This document shows positions 6,648 to 12,397 of a stretch of DNA of 12,397 nucleotides, in pieces. Both the position numbers and the translations under genes were made by a program. Position 1 is the stretch's first letter; every line of letters starts with the position of its first letter. The notes under the pieces are model-generated. The model did not search any database and was not told the DNA's origin. It saw only the letters and a list, made by a program, of their open reading frames with translations. Origin of the DNA: Verrucomicrobia bacterium UBA6015. Its GTDB lineage: Bacteria; Verrucomicrobiota; Kiritimatiellia; UBA8416. The DNA lies in NCBI GenBank assembly GCA_002428045.1, contig DIZZ01000034.1:1-12397 (forward strand). The letters run 5' to 3'.

Positions 6648-7291
6648 CCCCGACGCCCTGGATCATTATCGCCATTTCCGTCGCTTACCTGCTTGGTTCC
6701 ATTCCCTTCGGACTGTTGATCGCCAAGGCGCGCGGGATCGACATCCGCAAGACGGGAAGCTGCAACATCGGCGCCACCAACGTCATGCGCTCGGTCGGCA
6801 AGCGCTGGGGCATCCTGACCCTGCTTCTCGACGCCCTCAAAGGGCTTTTGCCAGCCGCTACCTTTCCGATGCTGTTGCACAACATGGACCTGATTCCAGA
6901 CGTCGAGGGCTGGTTCAAGATTGCCTGCGGCTGTGCGGCGATCCTCGGGCACAACTTCCCGATCTACCTCAAATTCAAAGGTGGCAAGGGTGTCGCCACC
7001 TCGGCCGGCGTCCTGATCGGCATCGCCCCGCAAGCCCTGCTGATCGGACTGGCGGCCTTTGCCCTGGTCTTCGCCACCACCCGTTACGTATCGCTCGGGT
7101 CGGTCATCGCCGCCGTGGTCATCCCCATCGCCGGCGTCCTGCTTTACCGGGAGGATGGCCCGCTGATCCCCTCGGTGCTGGTCATCCTTAGCCTGCTGGT
7201 CATCTGGCGCCACAAGGCCAATCTGCGACGGCTGCTCAACGGGACCGAAAACAAGATCCAGTTCCGCAAAAAAAAACAACAAGGAGATTAA
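6644..7291 (+). CDS. plsY: Acyl-phosphate:glycerol-3-phosphate acyltransferase PlsY
   Basis: Inner-membrane enzyme that transfers an acyl group from acyl-phosphate to glycerol 3-phosphate, making lysophosphatidate, the first step of phospholipid synthesis. The 215 residues form about five to seven hydrophobic segments with the three signature cytoplasmic motifs: GSIPFG (18-23) with TGSCNIGATN (37-46); GHNFPIYLKFKGGKG (102-116); and the late WRHKANLRRLLNGTE (188-202). All are intact. The ATG overlaps the ispA stop (ATGA), and AAAGGA at 6634-6639 is the SD. A run of nine A (7268-7276) lies in the basic tail, a few codons before the stop. The substrate glycerol 3-phosphate would come from GpsA, encoded at the right end of the window. 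Confidence 0.95.
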   Translation: MTPTPWIIIAISVAYLLGSIPFGLLIAKARGIDIRKTGSCNIGATNVMRSVGKRWGILTLLLDALKGLLPAATFPMLLHNMDLIPDVEGWFKIACGCAAILGHNFPIYLKFKGGKGVATSAGVLIGIAPQALLIGLAAFALVFATTRYVSLGSVIAAVVIPIAGVLLYREDGPLIPSVLVILSLLVIWRHKANLRRLLNGTENKIQFRKKKQQGD

Positions 7292-7293
7292 TC

Positions 7294-8382
7294 ATGCACA
7301 GGCATTACCTGCACATTCTTATCATCACCGTATTGACCTTGAGCGGGCTGACCGCCATCGCCGAGGAACCAACCACATTCACACTGAAGGGCGTCCGCTC
7401 CCAGCGCGATTATGGTCCATTCGCATTCCGCCACGGGGCGATGCTCAAACTTGAATCGGGCCTGTTCAAGATCAATATGATGCAGGATAACAAGGCATTC
7501 ACGCTGGTCGACACGCTGGGGGACGTTTCCTACGGCGTCTATGAGCTGGTGCTTGGACGCATGATCGACATCGGCGACGTGCTCTTCACGATCAACCGTA
7601 TCATGGTTCCGCCACCGCCTAATGCCGGAACCCAGGGCACCCCCTCAATGTTCGACGACACCGAGTTGGCGATCGAGCTGGCCCTCGTCAACCAAGTCTC
7701 CTATAACTGGGAGATCAACGGAGCATCGGGCGGGGACGATGTCGTAAACCGCCGCCAAGTGGCCATCAAAGGGCGCAAAGGCCTGTTCACGATGCAGATC
7801 GGCCTCGTCACGGCCGCCGAATGGGATCACACCATCGCGGGCGACGGAGCAACCTTCGAACAGGCGGAACTCAGCAATGGCAGCGGGTGGTTTGCCGGTG
7901 CCGGCCTGAAAGTGCCTGTTCTGGACAAGGGCCGCTGGCGCGCCACACTACAGGGCGAAGCGTTCTACCGCAGTGAGGAATTATCCCTCGAATACGGGGC
8001 CTGGGAAATTCAATCGATTACCAGCGTCACCGATACCAATGCGATCACCAACGTGGTCACCGTCATTGAAAACCGCCGTTTCAATGATCACGAGGACGAC
8101 GTCACCCTGACCGAGACGCTCATTGCGCTCGGTGCGGAACTTTCCTACAACGCCCCGTATTACTTTTTCTACGCTGGCCTGCGGGCGCTGCCCTGGTCAG
8201 AGACCGCCCTGGATGCGGTGATTTCCTCTGACGACAAGCGCTACGAACTCACGTTTGAACGCAAGGATCCGGTCATGGCCTACGGGGGTATCGGACTGAA
8301 CATCCGCGGCGTCAAAGCCTATGTCGAAGTTCAGGGCGGCGGAGAAACGGCGGTCAACACCGGCATTTCACGCGCCTTCTAG
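7294..8382 (+). CDS. Exported hypothetical protein, probable outer-membrane beta-barrel
   Basis: I do not recognise the family. The 362-residue protein begins with a good signal peptide (hydrophobic 6-20, likely cut after AIA at 21-23). A first domain (about 26-103, with segments such as GAMLKLESGLFKINMM) is followed by a proline break (PPPP, 106-109). The remaining 250 residues show alternating polar/hydrophobic strands rich in Gly and aromatic residues (for example YYFFYAGLRAL at 289-299 and AYGGIGLNIRGVKAYVEV at 329-346), ending in a C-terminal Phe, as in outer-membrane barrels. A soluble periplasmic beta protein is an alternative. AAGGAG at 7281-7286, inside the end of plsY, is an excellent SD, and the gap to plsY is two bases, so it is the third gene of the ispA-plsY operon. 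Its link to lipid or isoprenoid synthesis is unknown. Confidence 0.72.
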   Translation: MHRHYLHILIITVLTLSGLTAIAEEPTTFTLKGVRSQRDYGPFAFRHGAMLKLESGLFKINMMQDNKAFTLVDTLGDVSYGVYELVLGRMIDIGDVLFTINRIMVPPPPNAGTQGTPSMFDDTELAIELALVNQVSYNWEINGASGGDDVVNRRQVAIKGRKGLFTMQIGLVTAAEWDHTIAGDGATFEQAELSNGSGWFAGAGLKVPVLDKGRWRATLQGEAFYRSEELSLEYGAWEIQSITSVTDTNAITNVVTVIENRRFNDHEDDVTLTETLIALGAELSYNAPYYFFYAGLRALPWSETALDAVISSDDKRYELTFERKDPVMAYGGIGLNIRGVKAYVEVQGGGETAVNTGISRAF

Positions 8383-8397
8383 GTCGGTGGCGTCCAT

Positions 8398-8428
8398 GAA
8401 TTCTGGAATCATATGGAATCCTGCATTC
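8398..8428. repeat. Imperfect inverted repeat (hairpin) after the exported-protein gene
   Basis: Fifteen bases after the stop at 8382, two arms of 13 bases can pair at about ten positions around a short AT-rich loop. No U-rich tail follows, so this is not a classic intrinsic terminator. It could still protect the 3' end of the mRNA or be chance. The rest of 8383-8549 holds nothing else I can name. Confidence 0.3.
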
Positions 8429-8549
8429 GCTTATGCCGCCATCGTCATCGTTGCCGGCCAGGGAGGCGGGGAGGAACCTATCTGCATAATAAAACCGCCG
8501 GGGAACAAGACACGTTGCCATATTTATGCGTTAGCCCTGAATGCCCTGC

Positions 8550-8578
8550 TTGACTTTTGTTCATGTCGTTGCTACCTT
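8550..8578 (+). promoter_or_regulatory. Promoter of the rpmH-rnpA-yidD-yidC operon
   Basis: TTGACT (8550-8555, five of six matches) and TACCTT (8573-8578, four of six) stand at the ideal 17-base spacing. Transcription would begin near 8585, leaving a leader of about 40 bases before rpmH. It lies in the non-coding gap 8383-8625, the natural place for the start of this conserved cluster. Confidence 0.6.
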
Positions 8579-8625
8579 ATCACTTCTTTTAAGGGATTTA
8601 ATGTTATCCGAAGGGAATGCTGCTT

Positions 8626-8763
8626 ATGAAGATGATGTATCAACCGTCGAAAAAGAAACGTGCCCGCAAAGTGGGTTTCCGTGCCCGCATGGCCACTGCC
8701 AATGGACGCAAAGTGCTTCAGCGCCGGCGGCGCAAGGGTCGCGTACGGCTTACTGCTGTTTAA
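8626..8763 (+). CDS. rpmH: 50S ribosomal protein L34
   Basis: A 45-residue, strongly basic protein of the large ribosomal subunit. It reads MKMMYQPSKKKRARK, then GFRARMAT, NGRKVL, and a run of Arg with KGRVRLTAV at the end, which is the L34 pattern over its full length. Residues 3-4 are MM where RT or similar is usual; otherwise it is ordinary. ATG 8626 gives the family's normal N-terminus, and AAGGGA at 8611-8616 is the SD with nine bases of spacing. The stop is 14 bases before rnpA, the order found in most bacteria. Confidence 0.97.
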   Translation: MKMMYQPSKKKRARKVGFRARMATANGRKVLQRRRRKGRVRLTAV

Positions 8764-8777
8764 CGGCATCGTCTGTC

Positions 8778-9182
8778 ATGCATCCGACCGAACCGTACCC
8801 CGCCGCGCCTGTCTTGGACGCGTCGTTCAACCGTACGGTTCGTTTGCTTTTAAATCGTGACTTTCAGCGGGTGTTCGGCAACAAACGCTCGATTGCCGGT
8901 AAATTCATGGTGATCTGGAATGCACAAGGCGAGGGTGCTGCGTCGCGCCTCGGGGTGATCGCCAGCAAACGCACATTCCGCCGGGCCGTGGACCGGAACC
9001 GCGCAAAACGGTTGCTGCGTGAATCGTTTCGGCTGGAGCGTGCCCCAATGGCTGATGATGCCGATCTGGTGATTGTGGCCAGAGCCCGGATTCTGGCGGC
9101 GGGAATCGTCGAGGTCCGCCGTGAGTTTGCCCGGTTGATGGATGCGCTGGGGCTGGCGCATAAACCGGATCACAGCCGTTGA
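8778..9182 (+). CDS. rnpA: Ribonuclease P protein component
   Basis: Protein subunit that helps the RNase P RNA remove 5' leaders from pre-tRNA. The 134 residues contain LLLNRDFQRVF (23-33), SRLGVIASKRTFRRAVDRNRAKRLLRESFR (56-85) with the hallmark RNR motif at 73-75, and a C-terminal helix. All are normal for RnpA. The frame stays open upstream to 8541, through the whole of rpmH, but conserved RnpA sequence begins only near residue 20, so I place the start at ATG 8778, 14 bases after rpmH. No clear SD precedes it, so coupling to rpmH translation is likely. The RNase P RNA itself is not in the window. Confidence 0.9.
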   Translation: MHPTEPYPAAPVLDASFNRTVRLLLNRDFQRVFGNKRSIAGKFMVIWNAQGEGAASRLGVIASKRTFRRAVDRNRAKRLLRESFRLERAPMADDADLVIVARARILAAGIVEVRREFARLMDALGLAHKPDHSR

Positions 9183-9197
9183 GGAAAGGCGCCGGGA

Positions 9198-9449
9198 TTG
9201 CGCAGGTTCGGCATATATCGCATTCCGGTGGTGTTGATAAAGGTGTATAAAGCCTGCATATCGCCCTATCTGGGGCAGAATTGCCGGTTTTTTCCAAGTT
9301 GTTCGTCCTATGCAATCGAGGCCTATGAACGGTTTGGTTGTATCAGGGGAACGTGGCTAAGCATAAAGCGGATCGGCAAATGTCATCCGTTCCATCCCGG
9401 CGGGGTTGATCCCGTGCCGGAACGTAAGAATAGGGAAGGCAGGACATAA
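9198..9449 (+). CDS. yidD: Membrane protein insertion efficiency factor YidD
   Basis: Small membrane-associated protein that aids YidC/Sec insertion of inner-membrane proteins. The 83 residues carry the full signature: an amphipathic N-terminus, YKACISPYLGQNCRFFPSCSSYA (17-39), a conserved Gly/Trp region (51-53) and KCHPFHPGGVDPVP (61-74), with cysteines at 29, 35 and 62. The start is a TTG at 9198. It is chosen because AAAGG at 9185-9189 lies eight bases upstream and because no ATG is available before the conserved core. The SD region begins at the rnpA stop (9180-9182). The stop overlaps yidC as TAATG. Confidence 0.93.
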   Translation: MRRFGIYRIPVVLIKVYKACISPYLGQNCRFFPSCSSYAIEAYERFGCIRGTWLSIKRIGKCHPFHPGGVDPVPERKNREGRT

Positions 9450-11260
9450 TGAATAAGACAGAACGGATCGCGGTCGCCGCACTTTTTGTATTACTGATAG
9501 CATGGTCATATTTCGGGCGCTATTTTTCGCCACCGCCCCCGGCACCCACCGCTGAGACAACCACCGTGGCGGCACCAGCACCGACGGCAGCACCGGCAGC
9601 CGTGGCGGCTGGCACCGACGCAGGGGTGGAACCGTCGACGAATCAAACACCCATGGCCGTGACGCCACCCCGCAGCGAGGGAGCCGTTCCCGTCGATCCC
9701 GCCCCCGTGGAGGAGACCGTTGTACGCCAGTCCCCCGAAGCGCAGATCGTCGTGAGCAACGCGGTCATGCAGGTGGCCTTCACCTCGTGGGGCGGGGGTA
9801 TTGCCTCGGTGACGTTAAACGAATTCAATGCCACCATGGAGCCTGAAAGCGGCCCCGTGGTGTTTGATTATGCGGAACGAACCTCGCTGAGTTACAAAGG
9901 GTTACCGGGGCTATCTGAAGCAAATACGTTCGCTATCGAGCCGATGTCGGGCGCGACCGGGGTGCTGATCTCGGCAACATCCGATAGCGGACTGACACTG
10001 GAACGGACGGCGGTGCTCGAAGCAGGTTACGCGTTCACCGTGGTGGATCGCCTTTCCAACCGCAGCGAAAAACCGTTGTCGATCCGGGGCATGGCACTGC
10101 AGGCCGGGGCCATGCGCAATCTGGAATCCGGTCCGTCTATCAAAGGGACCGATACAATTGGCGTGGATGTGCTCTTGGCGGATACCGAAAAAGTGGACTA
10201 TCTTGGCAGCAAACTGAGTGGGCTCTTCGGTGCCGGTGGGGGCTTCGGATGCTCGCGTCCCGATACGCGGGGGATGAAGCTGTATGCCGAAGATCAGTTC
10301 ACCGGATCCATCGGCTGGGTTGCCGTCAAGAGCAAGTTTTTCACACAGATCATTGAGCCGCTGGATGGCGGGGCGACCTCCGTGCAATACCGGGCCAGCC
10401 GAGTCGCGGGATCGTCCGCTTTCGATCTGGAGAGTGTCTCAGCAGTGTTGAGTCTACCAGACATCATGATTGATCCGGGCCAGGTAATAGAGCGTCGGGT
10501 ACGCTATTACGCCGGCCCCAAGAACTACACGCTGCTCAAGGACGAGGGCAACCGCCGCGCCGATATCATGGAGTTCGGGCGCTTCTTTAAACCAGTCTGC
10601 GTGGTTCTGTTGCCCCTGCTGAACTGGATCGAGTCGCATATCCCAGGCGGCTTCGGTATCGCGATTATCCTCCTGACGGTGATCGTCAAGCTGGTCTTCT
10701 GGCCCGTTACGCACAAGGGTACGGAAAGCATGAAGAGGATGCAGCAATTGCAACCGGAAATCAAGAAGCTGCGGGAGAAATACAAGAGTGATCCCAAGAA
10801 ACTTCAGGAAAAGCAGATGCTGCTTTATCGCGAGCACAAGGTCAATCCCCTGGCGGGCTGCCTGCCCATGCTGATCCAGATTCCTGTGTTCATCGGCCTG
10901 TTCACGGTCCTGCGCAGTGCGGTTGAACTGCGTTTCTCCAGCTTCCTGTGGATCCGGGATCTGAGCGAACCGGAAGGATTGCTGGCGGGATCGATCCCGT
11001 ATCTGTCCAGCGGACTGAACATCCTGCCGCTGCTGATGACGGCAACCATGGTGCTGCAGCAGAAACTGACGCCCAGCGTCGGGGATCCGCAGCAGCAGAA
11101 GATCATGGCCTTCATGCCGGTGATGATGCTGTTTATCTTCTACAACATGCCGTCGGCGCTGGTGTTATACTGGACGGTCAGCCAGTTGCTCTCGATCCTG
11201 CAGCTCGTGATGCAGCAGCGCAAGGATCAGCAGAAGGCACTGGCGGCTACTCCGGCTTGA
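9449..11260 (+). CDS. yidC: Membrane protein insertase YidC
   Basis: Inner-membrane insertase and chaperone, acting alone or with SecYEG; 603 residues, the Gram-negative form. TM1 is at about 6-24, followed by a Pro/Ala/Thr-rich linker (27-95), the periplasmic P1 beta domain (about 96-355) and the conserved five-helix core (about 375-590). Core landmarks are FGIAIILLTVIVKLVFWPVT (402-421), the basic cytoplasmic hairpin MKRMQQLQPEIKKLREKY (428-445), HKVNPLAGCLPMLIQIPVFIGLF (463-485) and MPSALVLYWTVSQLLSILQ (567-585). The groove position that is Arg in E. coli (R366) is Lys here (K414), a conservative change that keeps the charge. The start is the ATG of TAATG, with AGGA at 9441-9444 as SD. It is the last gene of the rpmH cluster; its 3' end overlaps convergent gpsA by 14 bases. 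Confidence 0.96.
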   Translation: MNKTERIAVAALFVLLIAWSYFGRYFSPPPPAPTAETTTVAAPAPTAAPAAVAAGTDAGVEPSTNQTPMAVTPPRSEGAVPVDPAPVEETVVRQSPEAQIVVSNAVMQVAFTSWGGGIASVTLNEFNATMEPESGPVVFDYAERTSLSYKGLPGLSEANTFAIEPMSGATGVLISATSDSGLTLERTAVLEAGYAFTVVDRLSNRSEKPLSIRGMALQAGAMRNLESGPSIKGTDTIGVDVLLADTEKVDYLGSKLSGLFGAGGGFGCSRPDTRGMKLYAEDQFTGSIGWVAVKSKFFTQIIEPLDGGATSVQYRASRVAGSSAFDLESVSAVLSLPDIMIDPGQVIERRVRYYAGPKNYTLLKDEGNRRADIMEFGRFFKPVCVVLLPLLNWIESHIPGGFGIAIILLTVIVKLVFWPVTHKGTESMKRMQQLQPEIKKLREKYKSDPKKLQEKQMLLYREHKVNPLAGCLPMLIQIPVFIGLFTVLRSAVELRFSSFLWIRDLSEPEGLLAGSIPYLSSGLNILPLLMTATMVLQQKLTPSVGDPQQQKIMAFMPVMMLFIFYNMPSALVLYWTVSQLLSILQLVMQQRKDQQKALAATPA

Positions 11261-12239
11261 GGTTGCGGCTCATGAGGACCTGAACGGCGCGAAGCGGTGA
11301 TTCGCCGTCGTTCAGGATGCGGCAGACCTGGTCGGTGATCGGCACCTCGATATGGTGTGCCGCAGCCAAGGCCCGTGCATTCGCGGCGTTCCAGACACCC
11401 TCGGCAACCTGCTTCATGCCCGAGGTGATGGCAGTCAAGCTTTCGCCACGCCCCAGCCGCTCCCCCACCCCGCGATTGCGGCTGTGGCGGCTGGTGCAGG
11501 TAACGATTAGATCCCCCATGCCGCTGAGTCCTGAAAAGGTCTCGGCACGGCACCCCAGTTCAATACCAAGTCGCGTCATCTCGCTCAGGCCGCGCGTGAT
11601 CAGGGCTGCACGCGTGTTGTCGCCAAATCCCAGCCCGTCGCTGATACCCACGGCAATCGCGATTACATTCTTTAGCGCACCGCCAATCTGAACCCCGGTG
11701 ACATCATCCGAGGTGTACACCCGGAAGGTTCCGGTACTGAACACCTCCTGCAACGCCAGTCGATCCGCTTCATGCGGCGAGGCAACGACCACGGCCGTGG
11801 GAATGCCGCGGGCGACCTCTTCCGCATGACTGGGTCCGGAAAGCGCGGCGACCGAGGGAATACCCAGATATTCCTCGGCCATCGCCGTCATCGTACGATG
11901 GGTTTCGCGATCGAGGCCCTTGGTCACACTGACGACCTGGGCGGTCAACGGAAGATGCCCACGGAAGCGCGTGGTCACCGCTTGGCAGAACTGGGTCGGC
12001 ACGGCAATCACGACAATCTCGGCCAGGTGCGCCGCCTGCTCAACGGATGTTGTCCAGGTGATTTCCGGGGGGATTTCAACGCCGGGAAGGTAGGCGGAGT
12101 TGAGTCGGGTTTGCTGGATCGTCCGGATATTCTCCTCGAAGGGTCCCCAGACAGTAACCTGATGCCCGTTTTGCGCCAGAATCATCGCCAACGCGGTTCC
12201 CCATCCACCATCCCCGATAACCGTTGCTCTCTTACTCAT
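11247..12239 (-). CDS. gpsA: Glycerol-3-phosphate dehydrogenase [NAD(P)+]
   Basis: Cytosolic enzyme that reduces dihydroxyacetone phosphate to sn-glycerol 3-phosphate for phospholipid synthesis, and so feeds PlsY. With the start at 12239 it has 330 residues, the usual length: nucleotide-binding GDGGWGTALA (9-18), VTKGL (105-109), SGPSHAEEVARG (134-145), catalytic Lys in GGALKNVIAIA (K190) and GFGDNTRAALITRGL (204-218). All are intact. The frame extends to another ATG at 12314, adding 25 unconserved polar residues. Both starts have SDs (GGAG eight bases before 12239; AAAGG before 12314). I prefer 12239 because it begins right at the Rossmann fold and because the candidate promoter would start RNA near 12323, too close for the upstream SD to be used. 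The 3' end overlaps yidC by 14 bases. Confidence 0.93.
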   Translation of the reverse strand: MSKRATVIGDGGWGTALAMILAQNGHQVTVWGPFEENIRTIQQTRLNSAYLPGVEIPPEITWTTSVEQAAHLAEIVVIAVPTQFCQAVTTRFRGHLPLTAQVVSVTKGLDRETHRTMTAMAEEYLGIPSVAALSGPSHAEEVARGIPTAVVVASPHEADRLALQEVFSTGTFRVYTSDDVTGVQIGGALKNVIAIAVGISDGLGFGDNTRAALITRGLSEMTRLGIELGCRAETFSGLSGMGDLIVTCTSRHSRNRGVGERLGRGESLTAITSGMKQVAEGVWNAANARALAAAHHIEVPITDQVCRILNDGESPLRAVQVLMSRNLKPE

Positions 12240-12329
12240 GCTGGATACTCCATCTGTTTCAACACAACCATTCGGCTTCTTCGTAACATCCCGCGTTTCG
12301 CCCGTGCTTGCCATCGGCGACCTTTCAGC

Positions 12330-12358
12330 AAGATAGGCGAAGCAGCCCCGATAAGCAA
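12330..12358 (-). promoter_or_regulatory. Candidate sigma70-type promoter of gpsA
   Basis: On the minus strand TTGCTT (12358-12353) and TATCTT (12335-12330) are separated by exactly 17 bases. Transcription would start near 12323, giving an 84-base leader to the ATG at 12239. The -35 begins exactly 17 bases after the 22-bp repeat, as it does at the other end of the window. Confidence 0.45.
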
Positions 12359-12375
12359 GACTGCAGTGCGCGAAG

Positions 12376-12397
12376 CTTCGATTCCGAATATCCCTCC
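12376..12397 (-). repeat. Right copy of the 22-bp element, upstream of gpsA
   Basis: Read on the minus strand, this copy is identical to bases 1-22. Its downstream end runs into the perfect palindrome CGAAGCTTCG (12371-12380), which spans the repeat boundary; the left copy has a near-palindrome at the equivalent place. It points toward gpsA, as the left copy points toward its gene. It may continue beyond the window. Confidence 0.85.

Noticed and set aside
6623..7282. 219-aa minus-strand reading frame
   Set aside because: It is antisense to plsY, which has all family motifs.
8440..8480. SRP RNA or other structured RNA in the gap before rpmH
   Set aside because: The GGCC/GGAGG stretch does not match the conserved SRP domain IV pattern and no convincing fold was found.
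8604..8612. DnaA-box-like TTATCCGAA near rpmH, suggesting oriC
   Set aside because: It is a single site with two mismatches to TTATCCACA, and there is no dnaA, no box cluster and no AT-rich unwinding region.
8541..8777. Extended N-terminus of RnpA
   Set aside because: It overlaps rpmH and lacks RnpA-like sequence. ATG 8778 gives the normal length, so the extension is kept only as a low-interest finding.
9541..9720. Repeat-rich Ala/Pro/Thr codons at the start of yidC as an insertion or assembly error
   Set aside because: A flexible Pro/Ala linker between TM1 and the periplasmic domain is common in Gram-negative YidC, and the frame is continuous.
1..12397. Transposon or linear element bounded by terminal inverted repeats
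   Set aside because: The contents are ordinary core genes with no transposase, integrase or replication gene. A repeated upstream element plus contig break explains the ends better.

Overview
The window looks like one contig from a Gram-negative bacterium, most likely of the Kiritimatiellota/Verrucomicrobiota branch of the PVC group. The basis is the long Ala/Pro-rich YidC, the GDGGWGTALA nucleotide-binding motif of GpsA, an outer-membrane-type protein, Shine-Dalgarno (SD) led genes and a GC-rich coding style. The phylum is an inference from sequence style and was not tested against a database. Nearly all of the DNA is coding, and no gene-free stretch exceeds 300 bases.

Layout. (1) 113-3306, plus strand: a small unknown protein, a THUMP-domain 23S rRNA methyltransferase (RlmL/YpsC type) and the ABC-F ATPase Uup, with a 1-bp overlap and a 9-bp gap. 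(2) 3317-5603, minus strand: three prepilin-like genes read in the order GspI/PilV-like, GspJ/PilW-like, then a large third protein whose N-terminal helix lacks Glu+5 and which carries a beta-rich passenger domain. This resembles the I-J-K tip module of type II secretion and type IV pili. Its base composition is visibly less GC-rich than the flanking genes. (3) 5796-8382, plus strand: a short-chain polyprenyl diphosphate synthase (IspA type), the acyl-phosphate:glycerol-3-phosphate acyltransferase PlsY and an exported, probably beta-barrel protein. (4) 8626-11260, plus strand: the conserved rpmH-rnpA-yidD-yidC cluster (ribosomal protein L34, RNase P protein, YidD, YidC insertase). (5) 11247-12239, minus strand: gpsA, converging on yidC with overlapping 3' ends. 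GpsA makes glycerol 3-phosphate, the substrate of PlsY, so both early steps of phospholipid synthesis are present.

The most unusual non-coding signal is at the two ends. The first 22 bases and the last 22 bases are exact reverse complements. Each copy reads toward the adjacent gene (the small ORF on the left, gpsA on the right). In both cases a candidate -35 hexamer (TTGCTA or TTGCTT) begins exactly 17 bases after the repeat and is followed, after a further 17 bases, by a candidate -10. This suggests a dispersed upstream promoter element or regulator site. Its multicopy nature would also explain why the contig ends there.

No tRNA, rRNA, CRISPR array, insertion sequence or phage gene was seen.
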